From Symbiodinium microadriaticum (taxonomy: Eukaryota; Sar; Dinophyceae; Suessiales; Symbiodiniaceae): 64,000 nucleotides of DNA. The notes under the pieces were generated by a model. That model made no database searches and was not told the origin of the DNA. It worked only from the letters and a program-made list of their open reading frames with translations. Positions 13,258 through 25,885 of this stretch are shown here, one piece after another. How positions within the stretch are numbered: the first letter of the stretch is position 1; each line of letters begins with the position of its first letter. Position numbers and translations under genes: made by a program. Location of the stretch: assembly GCA_001939145.1 (NCBI GenBank), contig LSRX01000261.1, positions 23,043 to 87,042 of the forward strand, given 5' to 3'.

Positions 13258-13978
13258 CTGCTTCAGTCTGCAGCCGAGGCTCCACCGGGCGAAGTTTGCC
13301 TCTGTCCTCGTCCTTCATCATCAAGGCCTCCGTGCTCCAAATGCACCTACACGACCACTAGGAGCTGAAGTAATAGTCCTGGCCCGCCTCAATGCCGTGC
13401 ATGCGGTCCCCGGCCTCTGCAGGTGGCTCTTACAAACTCGGCATCGAAAAGAAGGACACTGATACTGTCACCACTGGCCACTTCTCGGTGCCACCGTCGC
13501 CCAACAAGCATGTGATTGCTAGGCTCGACAGAAACTCGACTTTGCTCTTTACGCGGAAAATTTGCCAACTAGCTGCAATTAGTAGTAGTGCGCCCATTCT
13601 GTCACTACATGTGAGTTTACGTAGGCCGACAGGACGGCGGGCGGATTGGAAAAAGTCCACACACAAATCTGTTGTAAGCCCTCGAACCAACTCGTAGACA
13701 ACCGATCTAGCATGAGTCCAACATCCGACAACCCTCCCAATGGGCCGGAAGCAAAATCTGTCGGAAGAGCTGCAGGCGGTCTCCCTGGTTCACCTCGCGG
13801 TCCACAGCCAGTGGGCCAGGGTCCATCTGATGGGTTGTCACGGATGATCTTCGACCACTCTGTGCGGTGGCCGAGCTGGGTTAGCACGTTTGGGATTGTT
13901 GGATCCAGGCAGCACCTTCGGAAAAGAAGAACTTCTTACACATCGAGGGAGCATCCACCAGCGAGCCTGATGTAGAAG

Positions 13979-13989
13979 CAATATATATA

Positions 13990-14025
<36 letters not shown>

Positions 14026-14055
14026 TGTATATATATGTATGTATGTACATATGTA
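13979..14055. repeat. (TA)n(TATG)n microsatellite
   Basis: A TA run grades into TATG units and back to TA, seen directly. Translation gives the Tyr/Ile/His-Thr ORFs on the minus strand, which are not genes. Confidence 0.9.
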
Positions 14056-15374
14056 TCATAGCTCACCTTTCCGAATGGTTGATATGCCAAAAATTTCCGC
14101 GCTAGCCCCGGCACCTTTAACTTAACACGCATGTTGGCGGAGGGTTCTTTGCTTCACAGTATGTCGTGTTCTGCTCACAAACATAGACCCACAAGAAACG
14201 AAGCCTGCTCGTTTTAGGCATCTGTGCGCAGCTCTCCTCACAGAACCAAAACGCGACGCTTCTTCTATGATGGCACTCTCCCAGTATTGGCAGGGCATCT
14301 TGCTGACCAGTATTCAGCAAATGCTTTAAGCACAAGTCTACGGCTGCAGGTTGAAGCAGAAAGTGATAAGCTTTCCACATCCAGTCTACCCTGGCTGGGG
14401 ACTCGTCGGCCAAGCCAACACCGCGGGAGTTCCGTCCAGCTTATCTTCCACACACGCCCATGCAGAAGGGATATCTCGCTGACGCTCTACGTCCGTCCAT
14501 TTAGCCTAGGCCAGGGCCTAAATATTCCGCACATTGTGCTGGGCAGTACCTGCAGACCTGGCATTATTGAAAAAACTCCTGCACCCCTCTTGCGTGGGTC
14601 CTCTGCCGAATCACTGGCCTCTATATGTTTGGGAGCCAGCCGGTTTCTCTGCTCCCTTGCTGACCAAGTCAGCAAATGTTCAGGGCACTTGATGGCATCT
14701 GACGCTGCTGTACCGAACCCTACATGATCGCATGCGCCAAGGCTGGGTTCATCATGCCTGACATGCCATCAGAGCCTCCAGTACTCTTCTCAGAAGCTCT
14801 GCTTGTGGAGATGGAAGAGATTGGCATTAAAGGGCCGCCTTTGAAGAAGCAAGGGCTGAAAACAGTTGGGACAGTATAAGGAGATTTCTGGCAAAAGCAG
14901 AGGAATCCTGAAGAAGGCTAGGGCAGTAGCCTGCACCTCTTCATGCGCGGGCCTTATTCACCTAGATCTCGCATTGAGTGGCCATCCACCGTTGCAGCAA
15001 CATGTCCGCACAACTGGCAAGGTATGCGCAGTATACGCATGCACTCCATACACGACGGCTGGATAGAGTTTTTGACAAATGAATTGCGACCACACAGATC
15101 CTGTCATCATGCCCGTGCAGCTTTGCTTGCTACTACTCCAAAGTCTTGATCACGAGCAAAATGTTTGAGAAGTCTGCTCCAACGGCCACTCCCCACTTCA
15201 CGGTGCACGCAAGGCTGGGTCTTCTCGCTAAACTGGGCCTCTTAGCCGTACCGGTGCGTGTCAGATTAATGCAGCATCGCGACCCAATTATCCATGTATA
15301 AAGAGCGCATAAAGTCATCACCTCGAGAGCCCAGGGAGAGAATCCCAAAGAGCCCATGGTACGTCACAGGCCCC

Positions 15375-18300
15375 TCACTGCGGGGACCAGAGGTTGAGGT
15401 TGTCTGACAGCAGCTGCATCGTAATCCTTGGTAGGTCGGAACGTTCGTCAAACGAGGACGTGCTACCCGTAAGTACTCTATACCCCGAGTGTCTCCACAT
15501 GGCCTGGTATGAGTCGTGTTGAGCCAAACTAGTTCTTGCATCGGAACATGTCGAGGAGCCGGTGGCAAAGCCTTCAGCCTACCAAGGCTCTGATCCAGTT
15601 CGCGAGATCATGTTGGGCCAGCTCTACATGTGATGGGAACTATGGGGCCTATCGAGGACCCAGACAGAGATCACCTAGAGCAGCTGTTGAACAATGCTTG
15701 ACATTTGCCCATGTCGTGCACCGTGGGCTTAGTGGTCAGTCTGGAGCATAGCGACGGTATAGAGGTTCAGTCGCCAGCCGAACCAGATCATCCTAGGCGC
15801 AGTGAGTCGTTCCGGGACTCCTCGGGGATGTCGTTCACTGAGTCGGAAGCCAAGGTCAACGCCTAGCCGTGGGTCCATCCAACTATTCTTGCATTGCCAC
15901 AGTTCCTTGTCTGGACACACCGGTCGCTATGGAAAGCCCTTCAACTCCCAACCGAAATAGATGTCCGAGAACCAAACAAAGCTCCCAACAGAGGACCCCT
16001 AGAGTAAGAGGCCTCGGTAGCAGTCTCAATGGCGCGGTCCGTCTGTCGCAGCACCTCTGGAGGTGTGAATTGCGGGTGTTGGGCGGGAGGTTTTGTGAAG
16101 CGGTACACATGATCTGTATCCAGCACTCATCGCTCAGTTACCCTCCTGCTTGTGGGGCGTGGTGGGCCTGTGACTGGAGGTAGGTCCGAGCACTACGTTT
16201 GCATTGCAGCACGCTGCGATTTGCCACTGGTCTTTTCAGTCCCAGTTGTACAAATCTGCACGTGTAAACGTCTCGCTTGTGTGCTTACCTGTTCACACAG
16301 GTCTCACTGTGGAATCAGTGGTAGTGCTTCAATGGGCTCGGCCCAAAAAAATCAATGATCGTTGTCGTTTCCGTTTCGGATGCGGCCCGGGAGCAATGGA
16401 CGCAGAGGGAACTTGGCGTGAAAAGTCGCAACTACCGCCGAAGTCACGGCTGAATGGGTTGTGGCTTGTGCCGCATCTCGCAGGTCGGTAGCAGGCGGAG
16501 CTTTTCACGCCAAGTGCATTGCTGCTGCCAATGCTCAAAGCACAAACAATCCAAAACATCCTTGAAGTCACCAAAGCGACGATGCAGGGAGAGCAATCTT
16601 TGCGGAGCAACGCCACTAATCGGATCACTTGGGCCGCATCCGGCCGTGATGCGTGGGCCCCGTGCAGAGAACCACAGATCACGGAGCGCCGAAACCCTAA
16701 AAACTACAAACCCTCAGCCCTATGCCCTCTGATCTGCCTTTGGCACAAATGTAAACCTGAGCGGGGAATCCGTTACACGACACCGTCTCACGCACCCATA
16801 CCTGCAGCAACAATATCTTTGCAAGGGTGCCCGGGGCCTCGTGCTGGAAGACCGAGAAGTTCAAGGCGAGGCCAAGTCTCACCTTTCAGCCCGTCAGAGA
16901 ATAAGCAAAAATGATTATACTTAGGAATGTAAGGCCTTGGTGTACGTACATAAATGCATGGGCCCATGTGCATACCTCCACACACACACACATATATACA
17001 GACAGAGAGCGGGTTATATACACACAAATGACTTGTACAAGTATCTAAGACGGTATCTAGACTCAAAATGCCGGTATGCCCAAGATTCCATGCAAGATCT
17101 TCCAAGGAATATATCAAGCAAAGAGCAATCCGCTTCTGTAGGCAGATTGGTACGAGCTGTCGGGGCTCATCCAATCGGCGGCTCTTGGGCTGAACAGGTC
17201 CGAGGCGCCGGGTGGGCGGCAGGGAGCACAGCCGCCTCGTTGAGGCCTTCCTGGAGGAGCACTGCGACAGCTGGCGTAAGGTCGGCTTGGTTGCGAGAAC
17301 TGCTGTGCAAATCGATGCCTTCGCGAATCTCGCATCGGCAGTACAGTTCTGACACGTTGATGCGTGCGAAATTTGCAAAAAAGTGGCAAGGAAGACTGCG
17401 GACACAGTGATTAATGTGTATGTCAAAGATACAGACATGAATCCGACAATGCTATTGCCGCACACAGCAACTTTCAGCATGCGCTGGTGCAAGTACACGG
17501 CGGTTGACCTATCGAGCAAAAACACATGAAGTTCGACACATCCATACTGGGTACATTGAATGAAAAAGCAAGCGATCCGACGGCTGTCGTCGTGACAATG
17601 TCGGAACTGTTTCTCACTCGTGACCCTTCTTGCTCAATGAATTGTACTTCGCAATCCCGGAAGCCGTAAAGTGTCGATCCTAGAGCACCGGCGTCTGTAT
17701 AAAGCTTTACATGACTTTGCTGCTCGCCCTGTCCCATTATCATTAGTCTTTCTTTCGGCAGGGCTATGGGCAAGAGGGTTGCCCCCCTTGCCATAAGTCT
17801 CTCTCTCTCTCTCTCTCTTGCTTCGTCCTCAAGCCTCGCTCTCTCTGTCGTTGCTTTGCGCAGGACGGGCACCAGTCCCGACACCCCGCTTGTGCGAGCG
17901 GCCCATCCATGATATGGCACAAGGACTGGCACAGTACTTCCTTCCTGTCTTCCAGCGAGTCAGGTTCCAGGGTCAACCCTCCGTGCGAGACTAGCACTTG
18001 CGAATTTGTGGGGTGATTTGCCGCGACACCAACTGCTGTGCATGGAAGTTGATATCACGCTCAAGCTGTCACATGCTCCGACTTGAAAGCCATGGCGGCT
18101 CCCTATGGCTCTTTCTTTCTGTCTCTCTCTCTCCCTCTCTTCTCTCCCTTTCCATCTCCCTCTCCCTCTTCCTTGCTTGCTTGGCGCTTGGGCTCAGGCG
18201 CCTGAAACCCCTAATCCTGCGTCTCCCTTGCTTGCTTGCTTTCCTGCCTGCCTGCGGCAGGCAGCCTGCTGGGGGTATGGGGCCGTCTCCCTGCCTCGCT

Positions 18301-19912
18301 CCCTGTATTTCTCTCTTGCTGGCTTGCTGCCGAAATAAGGTGCTGAAGCACCCCCACCCATATGCGCTCAGGTTGTCCCGCGTCCAGCGCTCAGGTCCGC
18401 GTGAGACTACAAGAGGGTTCTACCTTGCTACACCTTTAAACCAAAGCCTGCCCCACCTGCATCCCCAACCAAACCGAACCTTTGCACGACACTGCCTCTG
18501 GCCTACCTGCCTGCCTGTAACACCCCACCCCCGACCCTCACCTCTCTTCTTGCACACAGCCAAAGGAGCAGCAGGCGCTACCCCTCGCACGCATGCGCGC
18601 ACTGTGAGTCTCGGATCCTGTGTGAGACCTCTCTCTCTCTCTCGCTCGCTCTCGGTCTCTCTCATGTCAGTCTTACTACGAGTATCTGGTGGTTGCCGTC
18701 AGTATCATTGTTACTCCTCATGTTGACATTTTTAGTTTCAGTGCGAGGAATGGTCCTGGTAGGCATTGCTCGCTTCCTCTGCAATCGCCATCTTCGACTC
18801 GTTTCGGTTCCTCGGACTTGAGCACAGAGCACGTCTGCGGAGCTTAGTATGCACCAGGCTTCGAGAACTTTGAACTCAAACTGTAGGATCCGGAGGATGG
18901 TGTGCTGATGCTCAAGGGATCGGGTGGCACAGGACCCAGAAAAGTTGATCTTGCGGACCTTGAGGATCCCTGGAACAGGTGGACTGAAGAGCTGACTGCC
19001 CAAGACCGCACAGATGTGGCTACTCGAGAAGGTTTCAACATCTGATTATTATCTATTCAACTGCAGGAGCCGGAAACGCTCTGACACCTAAACCCTGCCT
19101 GTCAAGTGTTCTCGTTCCACGGAAGCCTCCAAGGTCTAGAGTTCTCTTTGCTGCCGATGGTGCCACTCTGCGAGGTATCGATAGTAGTCGCCTTGCCTCA
19201 GGAGTAGAACCGAATCATTGAGAACTGACTAGGACCCCGTGAGGCAGAGATCAGTTCCTTGGACTGGTCATTGAAAAGGCTTCCTAGCTTCCAATGAAAC
19301 TAGCTTCCGGACTCGCCCAAAGCCCGATGTTGGCTTAAACAGCGAACGTTACGCCGTTACGCTATTCGTGCCTGTTCTAGTTCCAGTGATCCTAGTGTAC
19401 CTCGTTCATCCTCGTTCTGCTTAGTGCACTCAGGTGCATCAAACTATTTTTCACCTGTGACTTCTGTGACAACTGCTCCTCCGAGATCTAGCAGCACAAA
19501 GCCCTGTAAACCTTCATCTCTGACATGATGCATCTTCAAGTAGAAGGTCTTGGCCTCCCCAGCCTTGCGGAGCGGACGAGACACGCAGAAGTGTGAGATT
19601 CCGGCTTATCTGGGAGAGGCTCGGCTTTGTGACGATCTCGGACATCCCCCTCTTTCTCTCTCTATATCCGCCCGCGTCAGCTTTAAGCAGAACGCCCAAA
19701 CAGTGAGACTCCGAAGTAACACAACCCCTCTGCCTCGGCGTTCGGCACCAGATTCCCGCGGAGCAGGGCCAAGGCATCTTCGCAGATGCTCTGGAGCTCA
19801 GCCTCGACCTCTCTAAATCGCAGGTTGCACACGCACACACACACACACACACACACACTCACTCACTCACTCTCTCTCTCTGTATCCTTCTCTCTCTCTC
19901 TCTCTCTCGCTC

Positions 19913-19949
<37 letters not shown>

Positions 19950-22900
19950 ATGTATATATATATATACACACACACGCACTCAGAATTGTCGGTGGATACA
20001 TATGTTTATATGCATATACACACATACAACTCTCTCTCGATGATGGAATGTGCATATGCGAAAAGCAATCGCGCATTGAATTCGAATGCAAGGGATTTTA
20101 ATTTCAAAATGATGGGCGGTATTCAAGGCGGTACGTATTTCTGCCCATACCACTTAGACATATGTACGTGAATCTGAAGGCGTGCCTCCATCCATCCATC
20201 CATCCATCCAGGAATCCAACCAGCTATCCATGCTTGCCATACATATGTACAGGACATGTGCATACACACGCATATACCCATCCATGGGTACATATATGCA
20301 AGAACACATAAATGTGTGTACACATACCCGAAATGCTCACACAAACTTAAACAAAATATATAATCACAAACATACCTAGCTACACACATGCATGCAAGCG
20401 TGCAAGCATGTATCCGTGTCGCGTGTCGGTACACCCCGCCCCCTTGCCGACACTCACCTGGATGGGCCATGGTTTCGGTCTGTGCTGACCCTCTTTCTAG
20501 ATTCTAGATAGTTGGGTGCGCGCATGTGTTCATGCGCATATTCATGGATCATGCATGTCTATCCTTGTGTAGCACATGCATGTACACAAACAATTCCACG
20601 CGCACAGACAACTATGAATGGTTATATATGATTTGAACATACATACATACATACATACATACATACATACACGTATGTAAATACACACCCACGCCTTTCA
20701 GTGTGTGTATGTATATGTTAAATGCATTCATACAATTTCATACACATTCATAGTAGACGCCTTTGGTTGATGTGATGTAATTGCTGGCGACTCGCCTCCA
20801 CTACTCTTGTGAAAGAAAGTGAACTCAGGAGGCATCGAGAATGGGTTAATATATCATCACTTCCTGAATCCACGCAATCGAATTCCTACTCCGAATCTCC
20901 TTGACTTTCGACCATGTTCCTGAACTCGATGCCCTCACCAGGTTAAGGACGTGTGTCAAGTCTCAAACCTGTGCACGGCTCAGAGTCAAGAAGCCCAAAC
21001 AACGGTTACACCACGGCTGCGCATGAAGTAGACATAGTATTCGACACCCTGCTTTGCAAGGATGCGTCATGCAAATTTGGTTTCGTCTTGAATTCTTGTC
21101 TATATGGCCAATGCCACCTGCAGGTACAGTAGAATGCAAATATGCACAACATTAGTTTCTAAAGGGCTTTAACAGCCAGAACAAGGTGAGCAAGAAGGCG
21201 CCTGCACAAAATCTATTGAATACCCGCCCCCTGTATATTACTATGAAAATTATATGCACCTTTTTACACTAGTCAACAGCAGGGCCTTCTCGTTTAACGA
21301 GGGATGCAACCGTAGGAGTGACAGAAAAAAACGAACGATCCAAGTAGCGACAAAAAACGTTTACGATTGTCATGCTCGTACAGAACACAAGACGGATTTG
21401 TGACGTTAAGGACAAACTTGGCAAACACTTCCTGGAACTTGACTTCTGCACCGTCATTCAGCGCTGCAAACCTATGGTGGCACGAACCCCCTCCATTGCG
21501 GGCTACTGAGCAGTACCCCGAAGGTAAGCCACAAACAACAATTCCCAAGCCACAACATATGGAGCTTCGGTGACCCGCCTTGGAGCGATAGCCCTTGGCA
21601 AGGGAAGCATGGGCATCGCGGCCCTCCGAAGTCTCCATCTGAGGACCAGGGCATACGTTCAAACGGGTCGCGATGCGAGCATCGCGATATGATGGTATAA
21701 CTGCCACATGCTCCGTGTTATTCTATTTCTGTGGTCGCCTCAGGCAGGACATACGTGGGGAAGCCACGAGGAAGTCAAGATCAGGATGAAACATCCATCC
21801 GCGGCGTAGCGACCGTACAAGATTCGTCTGAAAACATGGGCTGCCGAGATTTCAGGAGTTCAGCGCTAAGACGAAGAGATTGAGAGTGCGAGGCCCGAAA
21901 GTCGGATGCGATCTCGAGAACTCGGACTCGAGAACCCCCTCATCCGATCTCATCCGTAATTAACGGGCGCCCCGCAAACGAACTGCTGAACCTGCTCCAC
22001 ACCGTCAGCCACGCGCACTGCCACGCGGCGCTCGGTAAGCGAATTCCTGGGCAGAGCTGTCTGTCTGTCTGTCTGTCTGTGTCTGCACCTGTGTGCCGGG
22101 TCACCTGCACGCATCCCTCCACCCCCCCCCCTCAACCGTCATGCCAAAGTCCCTTCATGTCAGAGCTACAAATAGGTGGCATCCAATGCTGGTTTAGGTC
22201 CGGACCTCCCCCTATAGCTGGACATCTATTGGGATTCTATTGAGTTTGCTGCGGGCCCCTCTGCAAAAGAAGTGCAAAACGACATGGGCAGCCTCCTGAG
22301 AGCGGGTTCAAATTGGTGTTCCTCTTGCAGCTTGAGCACTTGAATGCGGCTGAGAACATGTCACGCTCCTCGCACATCAACGGCTATGTCAATGTCGTTC
22401 CCTGGTGAGCACAGGAGAAGCCACGATTGAGCACATCCGCATCAGTCTCTTGCAAACCCCTCGTCGAGACTTCGCTCAGGTCCTCGGGATTTAGGATCGG
22501 TCCCATCTGCACACGCATCCTCAGAGGGAAGCGCTGCCAACAGAGACTGTTGGGATCAAGGGCACTCTAGAGTCTCTATTCCGATCCTGTAAACATGTGG
22601 TGCTGGCCCATTTTCAGCTGGACACAACGACCTTTTTGCATGTTGAAGGGGTCGTCTTCACGATGGTTGAGGTGATCATCGTAGACTGCTTCCGCGCGGA
22701 AGGGTTGCGTTTTGGGATTCTCTGCTTCACGGACTTGAGACATCATTATGGCATCATTATGGCTGTCGATGGACCAAGAACCCTAGCCCTGGCAGCTGTT
22801 GCCGCTGAAGCTTCGACGCTTCAAACCACGTTCCTATCTTCACTTTGACGAATTTCGTGTTGCCTAATCCCTCAGAGGATGACCAAATGTGACTAACGAT

Positions 22901-23116
22901 GTCACGTATGCAGCCCCTGCTGCCCCCCCCCAGCAGACGGAACATATTCCGGGCAATCAAATGCACAAGTATGAAACCAACCCCAGATTCGAAGCCCGAA
23001 GCAAACCCGCAGACTCTCAGCACCAACAGCGTTGATTCAAAGGGCTTCATGTAGTTTGCCATCTCGTCGTAGCGCTCCGCTCGCTCGGCCACGCGGGCCA
23101 GGGTCACCAACGTCTC
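15375..23116 (-). CDS. 14-3-3 family phosphoserine/threonine-binding adaptor protein
   Basis: 14-3-3 proteins are dimeric cytosolic adaptors that bind phosphorylated Ser/Thr motifs. Thirteen minus-strand exons join without a frame error into 672 nt (223 codons plus stop): 23116-23024, 22383-22340, 22046-21992, 21638-21579, 19808-19731, 19554-19532, 19196-19167, 18810-18756, 17250-17209, 16882-16838, 16054-15997, 15837-15801, 15426-15375. In order the hallmarks are VAERAERYDEMANYMK, CEERDMFSAAFK, LTERRVAVRVADGVEQ, YRSKVEAELQSICEDAL, KTFYLKMQGDYYRYLAE, VRLGLALNFSVFQHE and MQLLSDNLNLW. The Arg-Arg after AFKNSLTE and the KMQGDYYRY block correspond to the conserved phosphopeptide pocket. Donors are five GT, five GC and two GA; all acceptors are AG. 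The initiator Met exon upstream of 23116 was not found, and the C-terminal tail after LWSPQ is very short compared with the family. Introns hold microsatellites. Identity is near certain; the GA-donor boundary at 19731 is the least sure. Confidence 0.93.
16411..16515. repeat. 15-bp inverted repeat inside a 14-3-3 intron
   Basis: ACTTGGCGTGAAAAG at 16411-16425 is the exact reverse complement of 16501-16515, with a 75-nt spacer. It lies in the intron between the 16882-16838 and 16054-15997 exons. Confidence 0.8.
17797..18330. repeat. CT-rich tracts in a 14-3-3 intron
   Basis: A (CT)n run at 17,797-17,819 and CT/CTTG/CCTG-rich stretches between 18,110 and 18,330 are seen directly. They lie between the 18810-18756 and 17250-17209 exons. 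Confidence 0.75.
19829..19977. repeat. (CA)n / (CT)n / (CTAT)n / (TA)n microsatellite cluster
   Basis: Consecutive CA, CACT, CT, CTAT and TA tracts lie just upstream of the 14-3-3 exon at 19808-19731, inside an intron. Further tetranucleotide runs in the same intron are CATC near 20,188-20,211 and CATA near 20,637-20,671. Confidence 0.88.
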
Positions 23117-24142
23117 CTTGAGAGGACGAGTTCAGCCTTTTTCGACATTTGCACTCTAAGAACTCGGAGTCGGCGAGGCGACTGGGTAGTCATCTGGTTT
23201 AAGGGCCGGCTGTCGTTCAACTGAGCTTGCAGTGCTGGGGTGTATGGTCAATGGACGTGAGGCCACACTCTTCAGATAAGATCTGCCCTTTTGCTTCGCG
23301 ATCTACATATCTATCTATCTATCTATCTGATCTATCCATCCATTTTCATGTATGGTTGTCTGTCTTTGTACAGATAGAATGTGTCACGGGGTGTAGACTC
23401 ACGCTGGATATCGTCGTTGCGCTTCGCGATACTGCGACATGCGACTGTAAATGTGGGCCAGGGGAGTCTCGACCTGGGGATGCATAGGTGCGGCTTTGAG
23501 GCTGCTGGGCATGTCACCAACGCCGAACAAAGATCTGCATGGAACATGGTTTGATGTGAGAGGGTTTCCCGGGTGACATGTCAGGATGCAGCATGGCACT
23601 CAGTACGGCTTGGCTCGGTCTTGTGCCCCGTACTGTAGCCGCCTAGCTGATCAGATTTCGATGCCGGACTCTGCTGATTTGCAGCGGAGTCTAGGAGGCT
23701 CAAGGCTGTTTTTCTAGGACCACGTTGGACCGTGCATGCGGTTTCGACACTGTAGCTCCGACCGTCTGCCAAGGCCCAAGTGCAGGCTGAGCGTCCGCAT
23801 CCATGGCCGGAAAAGAAGCGTGACAATCAAAGCACCCCCAAGCCCTCTGTGTCAATCTGAGCCGAGAAAGGATTGCGTTCCAACACTCTTGGTTTGCGCA
23901 TGCTCAGCAGGGCTTCCTCGAGGCTGTGTAAGAACAGAAAGGAATCATAGAACAGTGAAGAGATCTATCTAGAGACTTGACACGATTCAAGCTAAACTCA
24001 GCAGGGTACAAGGACGATAGCAGAAGGCTTTTACAGGACAGAGAGGCCGAGAGGAGGGTTTGAATCATGTGAACCGTCTTGAGGTATGTCAGTGTTTCCC
24101 AAACTTGCATGTGACCGCCCCGAGTAAAGCAGCGCAGCTTAC

Positions 24143-24310
24143 TGCTCCAATCCGCAGTGCCTTGCCATCCACGCTATAGATGTATTGGTCGTCGAAGCCC
24201 AAGGAGCACAGAACGTCTGCTCCTTGAGTCTTCCATCTACGGGCAGCGCGAAGAACCGGTGTGCTAGAGGCCGTCTCAGTGACGTCCAGAGCGCTGTCGG
24301 CTGGTGCTGT
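24143..24310 (-). CDS. Candidate exon, unidentified protein
   Basis: A minus-strand frame encodes ADSALDVTETASSTPVLR followed by SLGFDDQYIYSVDGKALR and ends at a GTAAGC donor. Its upstream limit is uncertain. It lies between the 5' end of the 14-3-3 model and the 3' end of the JmjC gene, so it may be a separate small gene. No family was recognised. Another frame in the same stretch is also open, which lowers confidence. Confidence 0.3.
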
Positions 24311-25885
24311 CCAACACAATGACAGAACTGTCCACACGGTCTCGCATGTGCGCTCATACATCCGTCAGGAAATGCAAGCCGAAGGTCGAGCTTTCACTTT
24401 CTCCAGCTCAGAGGAGCCAAAAGGAAGCTGATTCCGGTCAGCCTGCAGAGAAAGGCAGATTCAACCGGACGTCAAACACATCACTGGAACACGAGCACGG
24501 GCGCGCCTCTTCCTCGGCTGCCTGCACTTGCACTGCACATGCTGGGCTTCATCCTGTGCCTCTGCTTGTTTTACTGTATGGTGAGTTGAGCGACATCGTG
24601 AAGAAATCCAATGCTACGAGTACTAACTAGTTGGACATGCTACATGCAAAAGAAAAACCTAATCGCGAGAGAATGCTGCAGACCTGAAGCTGCAATCACT
24701 CCATAACAAGCTTGAGCATATGTGCAATGGAGGCTGTACTTCAGCCCAACCTTCTCTGCGTGCGACTTCTTTGGTCGCTTGGGGTCTTCCTGAGTTGAGG
24801 AATTCGACAGAAGACTGGGGAAGTTTCATGACACAAACTTGAGCACTTCCAGTTCTACTTACTGACTTTAGTGCCTGGCCGAGCTGGCCCCCCACGGCCC
24901 GTGGAATCCGAATGCAACCATGAACAGGTTTCAACTGTTGTCTCTACCCTACTCCAGGCTTCATGCCTTGTCTCTTAGGGTTCACAGAACAGTTTCATGC
25001 CTTGACAAATTCTCGTACGCTGCCGGCATTAGCCAGGTGGCCGGAACGGGCTCGGGGGGGCCTGGTGGTCGAAGCGGAAGCTCCTCGTCACGCAGCTTTA
25101 CTTGGGCCTGTCTCGCGGACAAGACGCCCAAATCGGCTCATGGTTTTTCACAGTTGCCCGGCAGTTTAGATGGGGTACACTGCGGGGAGAAAGCTTAGGT
25201 CTTCGTGGCGAGTGTCATGAGGGCTCCTGCTCTCGTCCGCTGTATGGAATTGTCGGGACTGTGTTGGGCGATTGGGTTCCGGGAGGCTGAGACCTTGCAT
25301 GTCTTGAGTCTTGAGGCTATTTCGGATTGAGTCCTTTTAAGGGCCCAGGCGATCCCGAATCACAAATCGATGCTGGCACTAGGACGGCATGCTGAGGCTC
25401 AGAACACCCCGAAATCCTTAAGCCTTAAGCTCTCCCAATAATTGGCTTGTGGCCGGTTGTCTGCTTGGGTTCAACCTTCGATGAGTAGAAGTTCTACTCG
25501 AGACAAGTTATGGGAAGACCGCAAAGCATGGTCCGCCGGCGGAGCCCCACGGCCGTCCCAATTCCTCGCATTCGGATGGTACATGTCGAGTGTAACTGTA
25601 ACTCGATGCATGCTGGTCAAGCGAATATGCATGGAAGTAGCTGGTATCGATCTGCTTCAGTCGGGCTTTCGTGGTGGCATCCAACCCAAAAAAGATACTG
25701 AAGAAATAACAGCCAAGTGAGCTCAGGCTTAGAGTTCACAGCCCAGGCTGTCAAATACATCACCGCGAACGCCCGCTTGGGAATGCGATTCATAAGCCGA
25801 GGCTCAACACTACGTTTGCAACGCTCCAGGCGAAGCCCTCATTGACCAGGCGGCCAGTATGCCGCCTCGAACGGCAGCTCTGCAC

